Source of the DNA: Opeltia flavorubescens
Taxonomy: Eukaryota; Ascomycota; Lecanoromycetes; Teloschistales; Teloschistaceae
Direction: 5' to 3'
Length of the DNA stretch: 64,000 bases
Assembly (NCBI GenBank): GCA_000442125.1
Contig: KE546970.1
Span: 372,001-436,000 of the forward strand
The translations under genes and the position numbers were made by a program. A model generated the notes under the pieces. That model was not told the DNA's origin. It was given only the letters and a program-made list of their open reading frames with translations, and did not search any database. Below are positions 46,182-57,767 of the stretch, piece by piece (positions within the stretch are counted from its first letter, which is position 1; each line of letters starts with the position of its first letter).

Positions 46182-48073
46182 ATGGGCACTCGTGGATTAC
46201 AAGTCTGGCGCTTCCGAAAGCGCTATTACTCCCAGTACAACAGTCATGATAGCTATCCCAGTGGCCTTGGAAAATCTGTTGCAGACAAAATCCCCAAAGA
46301 CCGCGACAGTTATTTGGCTTGGCTTGAATCCGAGCGCCAGAAGGTAAAACAGTGGGAAGCTACATGGGACGAATGTCTCGTCGTCAGAATCGATGACGAC
46401 GAGCCAATGTATGAAGGTCAGGGGATTTATCCAAGCTGGGTCGCTCCCATCAGTGGTGGTTGGATTCAATGGCTATACATCCTCGACTTGGATCGAGAGG
46501 TTTTCAGCGTCAATGACGGCGCTCATTTCAAGCTCGACCAAGTCCCACATATCAATTGGATCGCCGCCCTCGCTGACGGAGCCCTTGGCGACAAGATACT
46601 TCTCCCAAAACCTCTATCCGAGGAAGCGATCGCCAATGCTGTGGCTACTCCATCTACTGTGGATTGTGACCTTTTTGGCGAGGCACGCGATTCGGGGAAT
46701 CGGGTAATATAGCAGACAACCTGACTGATTCCCTTTCATGTGCTAATGCTTCAGTAGACCGTTAGACCAGCTCGTCGCATCGTAAAGCCAAAGACCATTG
46801 CAGATATTGGCTGCCGTTGTCAACATGGCCCGAGCCTACGCTGGATGATATTCTCCATCTGGTCGCAAAATATGCATCAGATCCTTACAGCGTCATTGCT
46901 TCAATGGTCCACTCCAGATCTGCCTTTTCGTGAGACAGCCTTTGCAGCTTTGTGCATCGCCTCGGGTAGTCAGAATATAGTAGTGCTTCCAGCCGACAAA
47001 TCCAAATCCAAAAGGAAACACAATGATTTAATAGCTCTGGCTGATCAAATCTCGGAGGGAAGTGATGACGAGAAATCGTTACCTAAATTGCGTGAATCGC
47101 CTGGATCTTCACCAGAGAAGATGATCTATTGGCTAGATGACGTCCTCGTCATGCTTGCCACCCAGCTCTACCGCCCTCAAGTTGTCGATGAAAGTGTGGC
47201 TTTCATTGCTCAATACTGTCGAATCTTACATCCTCAGGACACTATCGATGCAGTATTGATATCTATTGAGCATGTCGTTCTTGTTCATATATTCATCCTC
47301 ACGAGATGATCCAAACTACCGCTCTATTGTCTCTTTTCGACATCCCAAATCATCTCAGCATGGACGTGAGGGATCGCTACTCTAGTCGGTACCTCGACGA
47401 GCTTGGAGAATTCCAGAGCCAGAGGATCCAAAGAAGGGAGGCCCGAATTCTCAGATATCATGAGAGGCGCAAGAAGGATCTTCCGGTTCATTATCCTAGC
47501 GACTCTGAAGATGAAGCGAATGAGAAGATCTCATCACACGACTCCGCACTGCGTGCTTCACAGATCGGCGCCACTGGCCATGCGCAGACGACTTTCTTTG
47601 CCCTGGCTCACATCTTCGAAGCAGCTGCCCAACGTCGCATAGGTCTACCAAGAGCCTCAACCACTGCACGATTCCCCAATGAAATACTTGCCGAAATTGT
47701 GTCGCATGTCACAGATCATGAAACCAGGTCGAGCTGTTTGAGGGTATCGAGAGCTTTCCGAGACTTATGTCGAAAGCACGTCTTGCTCGCCGAGAACATG
47801 ATGCTCCACCCTTGTGAAGCTGAGAAATCGTTCGAAGACATGAGCGAGTTAGAATACGGGTGGACAGTGCGTAACATTGAATCTGGTATGATATCGACGG
47901 TGGACTTCGTTTGGCCAGGGGTGGAAGGTCAAAAGGACTGTAGGGAAAGGAGAGTGGACTATGGTTTCAAGATGAGGGAAGAACCGTCCTGGGTGGTTAG
48001 TTTCGGGACAGAGAAAAATAACAGGAGTATGTTGAAGGGGGTGAAATTTAAATTACGTCGATTGGCTCAATAG
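46182..48073 (+). pseudogene. F-box family gene with one apparent frameshift
   Basis: Exon 1 is 46182-46703, a 54-bp intron follows (46704-46757; TGCTAATG branch, CAGTAG acceptor), then exon 2 runs to 48073. The start MGTRGLQVWRFRKRYY with DSYPSGLG is typical of an expanded fungal F-box family, and the C-terminal part has an F-box-like segment (RFPNEILAEIVSHVTDHETR, SSCLRVSRAFRDLC). Between, RIDDDEPMYEG, ASLLQWSTPDLPFRETAFAA and DAVLISIEHVVLVHI fit the family. The frame is lost near 47287-47293: upstream it reads VLVHI then runs to a stop at 47301-47303 region, while from 47291 the frame that continues HPHEMIQTTALLSLFDIPNH is shifted. An extra AT in the ATATAT stretch would explain it. Either a recently broken gene or a 2-base sequence error. 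If intact it would encode an SCF ubiquitin-ligase adaptor of about 610 aa. Confidence 0.75.
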
Positions 48074-50073
48074 TAGCAGTCTCTTGTGGTCTCAGTGTTA
48101 AGTATCAATTCAAAATCTCGGCTCTGTCACACCACAAATTCATGCGCGTGAATTCTCACTCTTGGACCCTAGCAAAAATAGTGAATAGAGGAGGATGCAC
48201 GGCCATCGCAGGGATTGCTACAGAAACCACGCGTAATATCTCTCGACTACTTCGAAAGGAGGGAGGCACTTTATTGATTCGTGCCACTGGGGGTGTTCGT
48301 GCACGAGTATACTCATCCTTTGGCTAGAATTCGTTGTATCGCTTTCGCCTCTATTCTTTTTTTGGCTACCCGATGGTCAATGTCCCCGTACTGCTGGATC
48401 AACGCTTCAAGGAAGTTCGGATCTTTGTGTGATTACAATAAGACTCTCTATTCATTAAGTAGGTGATGCCAAACAACATGACCATGGCACGGAATATGAT
48501 ATAAAGACCATCGACTCTCTTACTGCATGAGCATTCAGTCCTTGTTCAGAGCAAGTGACCTGAGGATCAGAGAAGGGACCAGGAAGCGAAGTAAGACCTC
48601 GTAGAGTACGCTCGTTCCATACTTTTGAATGGCGTATCAATATTTGGCAGGCGAGTCTCTAAACATTTCTTAAGAAAGTTAGTCGTCGCAAGCTGTGTGG
48701 TCTATCGAATGATAGGTCTCATGGTTCATAGACCGCAGGCCCATAATCTGGGGTAAACTTGGCTGGAAATACGTATGGGGCAAGCGCATGTCTACCAAAG
48801 CCAATTGAGGGACTTTGCAGGGAACACAGTTGCTGTATCATACATGTACTTCTACTTAAATGTACCAGGGGGGACATTGACCAGTCAGAATTGGGAGGTA
48901 TCGATTTAGTCTTCACTAGATTTAGTGCCCTCCATCGGTATCCCTTACCTCCATCGACGCTAGGAAGCCCGCAATGCTCAGGTACCAGGAGATACGAAGG
49001 ACGGCTTCATCTTCACCTACCTTTGTGAATATCATAGGCCTGCGATACTGACAGATTCACCTCGAAAATAGCTGGACTATTTATTTTCGATTGTACCACC
49101 AGTCTCTGCTGCTCTTCCACCGTTCTGCACTGTGGGCACAGCTTCCGCAAACCTCCCTATCGTGTAACCCAGGTCAGTGTGCCATCATCATGCGTTGAGG
49201 CACAACGCTCACGAGGCATAGCTATCCGATTGCACCACCTTCAACAGCCCGTTTTCGGACCCGCCATTTAATCCTCGTACCGTGTTGTCCCCAACCACGC
49301 GATACCATTCCTCGCCAAACCGCCTTTTAAATCGCCGGTACCTTCTCTTTGGTTTGGGACCACGATCAACGAATCCTGAATCACCGCTTAATCGCACGAC
49401 TGTGGCATCACTGGCAGAGTCCGCAGTAGATCTTCACCATCTACCCGTCAATTGCTTGCCCCCGTCCGAAGTAAACGGCCCGCCGCTCGGTAGAAACAAT
49501 CTATGTCAATGGTCCAAACAAAATGACAGGCACACTGGAGAGCCCGATCCTGGGTTGCAAGAGGTGAGACAAAGGTAACAGACTGGATCTGTAACGTCAA
49601 GAATAATCATATCCTTTGACTTGATCGCTGGGTCCTGGAGAAATACCTTGCCACGGGTCACTGCGGTTCGCTTGTAATCTCATCCGCCGTTCGTTTCCCG
49701 ACTCTGGAGGTATAAAGGCTGCCGGAAGAATATTGGCGTCACAAGCCTTCAAATCTGGTTGATAGTTCCAGGTCCACATCTGCAAGCCAAGCAGGTATCC
49801 AGCCTTAAGCGAACGTCTGCACCCTAGCGCCGGCGTCAAAAACCCGTTGAGACTCGACTCGACCCTCTCCGATCCCATTTCTGGCTGCAGATTATCGTAT
49901 CCCAATTGGGGTGAAATGCGTGTATACTAGTGCCAAGGAAGTTGACTTTGTATGTGGGGGGAAAAAACATCGTCGCAGAAGAGTAAGCCGGCGTGCTTAC
50001 GCCACGGCGCATTGCAGCTTGCGCGGTTCCTCAACCTTGCATCAGCTATCGATTCCCGGACGATCCAAAGAAG
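48074..50073. other. intergenic region
   Basis: 2 kb between the F-box gene and the MIT-domain gene. No credible gene, RNA or repeat found. The last 700 bp are richer in GC and probably contain the promoter of the MIT-domain gene. Confidence 0.4.
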
Positions 50074-53000
50074 ATGGCTTCGCTTCTGGCTAAGCAGCCT
50101 CAACAACGTCAGTCGACGAGGTCAAACTCTGCTTCATCCTCCTCCGTTGTGACGGTCCAGCGAGCCACCTCGTCACGCAGTGGCTCTCGACCCAGTGCTT
50201 CTGGTTTGGCGTCGCACAGCCCAAGCGAGATCAATTTCAACCCAGCAAATCTCTCCATCCAGACTTTATCACCGGACACTCGAAGGCGGTCAAGTGCTTA
50301 TAGCCGCCCTGGTAGCAGCAACGGAGTACGTGAAGGAGTTGGAAATCTGAACCGGTGGTCGCAGTCTACAGTATCGAGCAATTCCTCGGCGACACACAAT
50401 AGGAAAGGCAGTTTTTCCAAACGGCTATCTGGCTCCCTTGGCTCGTTTGGAACCTTTACCAACCCGCACTCGTCTTCACCCAATACCAAAAGCGCTGGTA
50501 AATTGCATCCTTCAACAAGCACAAACCCACAAGAATCTTCAAAAGCAACGTTCCAAAAACAGTCTGCACATCGTCCTCCAACCCACCAGGTACCGACACT
50601 ACCGCCAATCGTCACCTTAACATCTCTTTCTCAGGCCGTTGATGCAGCAGATTCCCCGTCCACCGCAGCTACAGCCACGCCTGCTACTGCTGATTTGCTA
50701 TTGCCCGCAACCTATCAACCAGACCCAGATTACTTTGGAAGTAAGTGGAGATCGCGGTCGCCGTTGTCGCAGCAAAACTCTGGTCCCTCGTTTGCCAAAA
50801 CAAGCCCTATAACATCACCGGGCACAATCACAGCCCTTTCCAAGCCCAGTGCTCAACCTGCAAGTGAGAGAACGGAAGCTTCAGCCACTCCAACCGATCG
50901 AGCTGTGTCGAAGTATTCCCAACGTGGCTCAGTACAGCAGAGAAAGCGGCGTCGAGAGCAGAGCTCCAGCTATGTTGCAGATCAGGAAGACGGAAACCGG
51001 ATAATAAGTCCGCCAGAGGCAGACGGTCAGACTGCTGTCAATAACAGATACCCTCGAGATCGAAGAGCGCCATCCCAGAAGGCAATGCTATCGAAAGCCC
51101 TTCAGAAGGCAAAACACGCAGTGCTTCTGGACAATGCACAAAACTTCGAAGGAGCCATAGATGCGTATGGCGACGCCTGCGCCTTACTGCAAAGTGTCAT
51201 GCAAAGCAGTTCAGGGGATGAATACCGCATGAAGCTGGAGTCTGTTGTAAGTTCGGCTCGTTCGAGATTACGGTGAACTGGAGTGCAGGCTGACTTGTTC
51301 CCAAAGCGCACAACGTATAGTAACCGAATCAATGAATTACGAAACAGCGACTTGTCTTATCAAACTGCTGATGGGAAGGCCCTACCAAGTCGACCCGGTG
51401 GGCGCGATTCCTCTGAGCAGGAGCCGATATCACCCCTCACCGACGAGGACGACGAGGTGATTACAATCGGTAGCGCAACAACAGCTCGCTTAGTTAGCGG
51501 AGAGCCGCCCATGGCAGAAACAATACACTATCAAGACCTGAGCAGGAACCGCATCGACATACCTCCTAGAAGGCATTCTTTACGGCCGCCAGCATCTCGA
51601 TTTGAAGAACGATCACCCGAGGTCCGAAATGACACGCCCTTTAACCCATCGCCGCAGGATCGGCACTTTCTTAATGCCGCAAAAACACAGCGTCCGACAA
51701 TAATCAGAGCCCAAACGTTAGAACCCACAATGAGTCATAATGACATACCACCACCACTTTCACCACGTCGTTTGCAGTCACACAATCCTCCGCCTCAAAA
51801 TCCACCATTAGCGCCATTGTCGGCGGCAAATACATCCCAAATATCAAACGGCCAATCCGAACGCCCACATCATGTTCGACAAGAAACGGCTGAGTCTACA
51901 TCATGGCTCGACACCATCGATGAATCCGGAGGTTCGTCTGCATCGTCTGTGCATTCTCGGACATCCTCTATTGGCCTGAGGAGAAAAAGAATACGCGCGG
52001 CTAGTGGGGCGACTGAGGCTGAATTCGATGCAGCGTTAGATGCAGCCGTCGAAGCGGCATATGATGATGGCTTGGAGCCCGCAAACGATGATTACTATGG
52101 CCCGGAGGACATACCAGACGTACCTTATGGAGAAGAAGAGACCTCGGCTTCGACGTCGGGTACAATTCGAAACAGTGAACTGGCTAAAGAGCGAGCCAGG
52201 GAAGCAGAAAGAGAAGCAGCGATTTCTGCCGCTAAAGACCGGGAGAGAAAACGACTGCAGCAGAAGTCGGGGGCCAGAGAAAGCATTGGGTCGGGTTTGA
52301 GCGATGAGGAGGCGGACGAAGAAGACCGGATGTTAGATGAAATGACGAGAGACTATGTTTTGGACTATACCATGCAATCGAAGTCGGCACTCCCTCGACA
52401 ATCAGACTCAAGTGGATTCTCGGGAAGGACATGGGGTAGTTCGATAGGATCAAATCCTACTTCAGCCGGAACGTCTTTCTCCGTTGCAGCTGGTGCACCA
52501 GCATTACCCTCTCTTCCTGCGGAGTTACAAACGAAACAGATGCCGCCGCCCGCACATCCTCCGCCCTCCATGGCCCTGCCGAATCTTCCGAATCCAATTC
52601 TCAATGGCAATCTCATCAAGTCGTCCAGCGGAGCACCACCGCATCAGCGTATCAGTAATCCGGGTGTGCGGGAGAGAAGACTCTCTGGACTAAAGGCTGG
52701 CCAGCTCAAGATTGAAACGAATGCAAAGGTACTCTCCGAGCCTGTGGCCCCTGCTCCTAAGACTCAACCGCCCTCATCGCTTGCTCCGCTCTCGACATCA
52801 TCTCTGACAGAACCTCCCAAATCTGCTTTTGCCATTCCAGAATCACGGCAAGCCTTACCTGGTCTTTCAATTCCTTCGCCGGCAAATGCTACCGCCGCCC
52901 AGTCCATTGCTCGAAAGGGGTCATCTCCTCTGCCGGGACCTGGCTCAGCTGAGACGACGCCGAACACATTTCCCCCGATGCCATCGTTGTATCCAGTGAC

Positions 53001-54266
53001 GACAGGCGATAGCGAAGATAGCATGCCTTCAGTACCTGAATCACCTGCTCGGCTTACAAGTAAAGGTTCAGCGGGGCCTGGTACTCTGAGAAAGAACTTC
53101 TCCTCTTCCAGCTTGAAGAAGATGCTGACGGTGTCGGTGCCCGAGAATTCAGAGACTGGAAGCTCATCTTCGACAACGAAGCCGTGGAGAATGCCAGCAA
53201 GTACAATACCAACGATGCCAACGCCAAAAGGAGCCAATTTTATTGTAGAAGCAATTCCATCAGGCGGGATACAATTATTCGACAGCGACATCCATTCCCC
53301 GATCAGCCCTGGCAGCCCAAACCCCACGTCAATGAACGCGCCTTCACCGCTAGAGCCTTGTCCAGAGTCAAGTCTCTTGCGACCGTTCTGGTTTCTGAGG
53401 TGCATATATCAGAGCATCACTCACCCACGAGGCGGTTACATCACGGCTCGATTGTTCATCCCTCGAGATATCTGGAAAGTTACCAACGTCAAATTGAGAA
53501 ATGTCGATGATAAGGTGTCCAGCTGTGATCTTCTTACGGCAACCTTGTTGAATCTTGCCAAAGTGAACACCTTTGACGCCAATGCCGTTCTCGAGGAAAT
53601 GCAAGGGCTAGAACAGATCATGGAGCAGTCGCAGGCAATCTTGTCTAAGAAGCTTGGCAATGAAGTCGGGGTCTCGAGTGCAGCATGGCTCGCCAAGGGC
53701 GCCGGTGATACGGCTGGCGGCGGAGAGGTACATGGAGGCAAGAGCGGCAACGCAGGCACCAAATCATACCTATCATCATGGCGAAAGAAAATGTCGAAAA
53801 ACAGCTCGATGAATGCTAGTTTCGCAGCCGGCACGATGGGCAATAAGTCAAAAGAGGGTGATAAGGAAGCGCTGTCCATGAGTTCACTACCGATGACGAC
53901 CAGTCAGCATTCAAGATTTCCTCGGCGCGACCTCAGCCAGGTTGAGTATGTCGGCCCGCACTCTCACTATATGGGGGCGCTTGCTAGGCTTTGTGATGCT
54001 GCGCAATTCCTGGGTAAGCTTCTTATTCCCATCCGAATGACTTTCGAGGGTAGAGAGTGAATGCTGATGGGATTACAGATCAAATAGCTCGAGGTGTCGA
54101 AGATCCAGGACTGAAGCATTCATCACCAACTCATGTTGGACTAGAGCTTAGCATGCGCCATGCGGCCGAATTCTTCGGCTTCTACATCTGCCGCTTTATC
54201 CTGAATGATATCACGATGATGCTGGATAAATTCATCAAAAGAGGGAGTCAATGGGTTCTGGCATAA
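50074..54266 (+). CDS. large MIT-domain protein
   Basis: Three exons: 50074-51246, 51307-54013 and 54079-54266, 1355 aa. The start MASLLAKQPQQRQST is the first with fitting context; the frame is open upstream. Residues 1-330 are Ser/Thr/Pro-rich and disordered. An MIT domain (three-helix ESCRT-III/Vps4-type binding module) lies at about 337-412: KAMLSKALQKAKHAVLLDNA, NFEGAIDAYGDACALLQSVM, YRMKLESVRTTYSNRINELR. The first intron sits inside its last helix, and splicing gives the expected sequence. The middle 500 residues are low-complexity, with a short basic/acidic coiled coil (KERAREAEREAAISAAKDRE). The C-terminal ~280 residues look globular and conserved: LLRPFWFLRCIYQSITHPRG, GYITARLFIPRDIWKVTNVK, then LDKFIKRGSQWVLA. 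This combination occurs in filamentous fungi; a role in endosomal or membrane traffic is inferred from the MIT domain only. Confidence 0.88.
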
Positions 54267-55009
54267 TCAGAGGGGTGTTGGGTGATATTGGACTGTCCAT
54301 AGTGTCGAAGATTCTTACATATGGTGGATGTAACGTAGGTTCTCGAGATTTTTGATTCAATTGACAAGTGTTGGTATTATGTTCGTTTGCTTTGGAAGGA
54401 ATTGGTGAGACGCATTGTATAGCGAATGGTCTTTTGTCAGAGCGCAGAGCTATTTTTTGCTCATCGCTATTGCATCATCTGCATGTCTCATCTATCCCGC
54501 ATCATGTATGGAAATGTTTTTGATCATGTATCAAAGATCTGCCCCAACGCCCGAAATTCGAAGGCTATTTCTCCTGTTCATATTGCAAAACCAAAGTCTC
54601 TCTTTCAGACTCCATCATTTCTCCTTGCTCTTTGCCTGTATGCTATTGTATGAACCAGAAATTGCGCGATGGTGAGCCTCTGCCCAGACGTCGATCTGTA
54701 TACTCTATAGCGCGCGCGCTTGGTCAAGCCAGATCCCGTGATAGGCCGAAGAATCGAGAGCACGGTTTGTAGTACATCATTACCGGGCCGGAACAAACGG
54801 AAGTGATCAGGTACACGCGGCTTACCTACGTCATTCAACTTTTTTGGAAGCTTGTTCTCTTTTGATGCTGTCAATGTTCCGCTTGCACATCGACGACTGT
54901 TCGACCCATCTTAGACAATTGACTTTCCTTCCTTCTGCTTGAACGTTGAGACAATAACAGCATTAGGTCCTCTAGATAGTTTCACGAACAACCAGGAATT
55001 TCGACCGCA
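54267..55009. other. intergenic region
   Basis: 743 bp between the MIT-domain gene and glutamate decarboxylase, same strand. Contains a GCGCGCGC stretch near 54,711-54,718. No other feature. Confidence 0.4.
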
Positions 55010-57013
55010 ATGCCTCTCGCTAGACATGTAAGCCAATCTCCCTCATTCACTTCCATTGATCGAATAGCTTGAAGCTTACAGACGCTCTTCCACAAGGTCG
55101 ATCCAGACACCCTAGTCCAGGCCCTCCATGACCATCCGTCCAAAGCCCACAAGCATCATATGCAAACAAAGAGCGCCATCTCAACCATAACGCCATATTC
55201 TTCTCGCTACGCTACTCAGCAAGAAATCTCCAAGTTCAAGATCCCTCAACAAGGGGCCCCGGCCGATGCGGTTCACCAGATGCTCAAGGATGAGCTGGAC
55301 CTGGACGGAAGGCCCAATTTGAATTTGGCTAGGTATCTCAGAATTATGGTAGAGGATTGGTATCGAGATACTGACAGGACCGAATTAGTTTCGTTGGAAC
55401 GTATATGGAGCGAGAGGCCGAGGCACTGATGGTGGAGAATCTTTCCAAGAAGTTCGTCAACACCATTACGCTTAGTCTCTGATCATCCAAAAACACTGGA
55501 AGATCAAGACTGTGGTATAAGAATAGTTGGCTGATCAAAGGTTTCGGTCTTTAGTATGTCTGATGCAGACGAGTATCCGGCCATGATGGCTATGCATGCA
55601 CGCTGTGTCTCAATCATCGCTCATCTTTGGGGTGTGCAGAAAGGCGAAACAGCAATCGGCTCCGCCACGACCGGTTCCTCAGAAGCCATCCATCTTGGTG
55701 GTTTAGCCATGAAGCGTCGTTGGCAGGAAAAGCGAGACAAAGAGGGAAAGGACAAATCGAAACCTAACATCATCATGGGCTCCAACGCCCAAGTGGCCCT
55801 GGAAAAGTTCGCTCGCTATTTCGATGTTGACGCTCGAATTCTAGACGTGAGCGAAGAGAGCTTGTATCGTCTTGATCCAAAGCTTGTGAAGGAGAACATT
55901 GATGAAAACACGATCGGCGTGTTTGTGATCTTGGGCTCCACGTATACGGGTCACTATGAGCCAGTGGAGGAAATCTCGAATATCTTGGATGAGTACGAGA
56001 AGGAGACTGGCATCGACATCCCCATCCACGTTGATGCAGCCTCAGGGGGCTTCATTGCTCCATTTACACATGCACGTGCCGGTGGACATAAATGGTACGT
56101 CATCTCGTCCCATCAACGCTCACTTTCTTGGGTATTTATTCGAATTTAGGAACTTCCAGCTACCTCGCGTCAAATCAATTAATACGTCCGGCCATAAGTT
56201 CGGTCTCGTTTACGCCGGTGTTGGCTGGATCATCTGGCGTGACGAGTCCTACCTCCCCAAACACCTCATCTTCGAGCTCCACTACCTCGGTGGCACCGAA
56301 GAATCTTACACCCTCAACTTCTCCCGGCCCGGCGCCCAAATTATCGCACAATATTACAACCTAATTCATCTCGGCTTCGAGGGCTTTCGAAGTATCATGG
56401 AAAACTGCCTCGCAAACGCCCGTTTGCTTAGCAAAGCGCTCGAGAAGACGGGATGGTACGTCTGCGTCAGTGATATTCATCGCAAGAAAGGTCAACATGT
56501 CTACAAGGGCCCCGGGGAAGTGGAATACGGAGACGCAGACGAGACGAGCGCAGAGTACAATGCCGGATTACCAGTCGTGGCGTTCCGTTTCTCAGACGAG
56601 TTCAAGAAGGATTACAGCCATGTGAAGCAGGAGAGTGTGAGCACTTTGCTACGAGCGAAGCAATACATCATTCCGAGTACGTCTCCTGCCCTAGTTCTCC
56701 CCCTTTCCATTCCACGTCATAACACTAATTCAAAACCACAGATTACCCCCTCCCACCAACCTGCCAAGCCACCGAGATCCTCCGCGTCGTCGTCCGTGAA
56801 AGCATGTCCCTCGACCTGCTCGACCGCCTAATCACAGACATCATCACCGTCACTGAACAGCTTATGAACACCGACGCCGTGGACCTTGCTGCCTTCCAGC
56901 CTGGTACGACGATGAGTGTGGAGAAGCAGTACGCGAGTCGAGGTGTCGATCATGGGAATAGGCATAAGGCGAAGAGACCGATGAGCGAGGGGGTGCATAG
57001 GACGGTTTGTTAG
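55010..57013 (+). CDS. glutamate decarboxylase
   Basis: Six exons: 55010-55027 (only 18 nt), 55082-55332, 55389-55451, 55555-56094, 56150-56676 and 56742-57013, 556 aa. PLP enzyme converting L-glutamate to GABA and CO2, first step of the GABA shunt, cytosolic. Family blocks: VGTYMEREAEALMVENLSKN, MSDADEYPAMMAMHARCVSI, AIGSATTGSSEAIHLGGLAM, IIMGSNAQVALEKFARYFDV, IPIHVDAASGGFIAPFTHAR, SINTSGHKFGLVYAGVGWII (PLP lysine near residue 307), ELHYLGGTEESYTLNFSRPG and YNAGLPVVAFR. The third intron (55452-55554) has a GTTCGT donor but is the one that yields LSKNMSDADEYP. Reading through it gives a stop. C-terminus HKAKRPMSEGVHRTVC follows the conserved core. Complete, no damage. In Saccharomyces the homolog supports oxidative stress tolerance. 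Confidence 0.95.
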
Positions 57014-57767
57014 GTTGGAGGTGTGTGTGGTGCAAAAATGGGTTTGTAGATAGAGAAGAAAATGACAAAAGTTACGAGAGTGATAATTGTGTGGGAGCTT
57101 GTATATAAACAGGAAGCAGACCTTGTGTATATCGATACCTAAATTTACCTCACCTTTGATCCGACAGGCCTTCGGCGTATACATGTAAGGTCCTATGGTA
57201 GTACGTATATACCGGAGCCTTGGTAAAGAAAACCTTCTCTTAATACATGCGGCGCCCAGTTGGTAGCCAATACCTCCTCTAACTACATCTCACTCGACCT
57301 CCCTTTCCGTCCGTCCTGTTTCGCTTTATAACTTGGCCCTTCCCTTCCCTTCCACCAGACAGAAATAACAACAAGAATAACGTCCAAAAGGGGAAACGAT
57401 CAAACAAAGTAAAATAACATCCGTAAATAATCCCATCCCCCCTACTCCATCTTTCCCACTTCTGTTTTCCACAGCCGTAGATACTCTATTCCAGAACCCA
57501 TATGAAAAAAATTAAAATATGAACAAGAGTGAGCATAAATAAGCATACTTTTCTACCAATTCAGAGCTTGGAGTTATCTGACATATCATTCGCTATCTCA
57601 CCATCCATTCGTCTGAGTAACTAGGTAGCTTATGCATATATTTTGTCCATGTCCATGCACGAATCGTCTCCATGAAGCATAGCAAAGTCCCTCCATTCTT
57701 CCTTGACAGACCACCCCTTGCGGACGGACACACCGTCTCTAGAGTATCAATCCAGGCAAGCATGTAT
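57014..57767. other. convergent intergenic region
   Basis: 754 bp between the 3' ends of glutamate decarboxylase (plus) and PARP (minus). AT-rich middle, no credible gene. Confidence 0.4.

Noticed and set aside
46766-46917. Alternative frame after the F-box intron reading SSHRKAKDHCRYWLPL, which would imply a second frameshift near 46,910
   Set aside because: Using the CAGTAG acceptor at 46757 gives a continuous frame into PDLPFRETAFAA with family-like sequence, so only one frameshift (near 47,290) remains.
52764-53405. 213-codon minus-strand open frame inside the MIT-domain gene
   Set aside because: It is the antisense shadow of a low-complexity Ser/Pro-rich coding region with a well-supported gene on the plus strand.
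10804-57013. A glutamate-centred gene cluster (5-oxoprolinase, glutamate decarboxylase, SHMT)
   Set aside because: The genes are up to 40 kb apart, separated by unrelated genes, and have their own promoters; simple coincidence is likelier.
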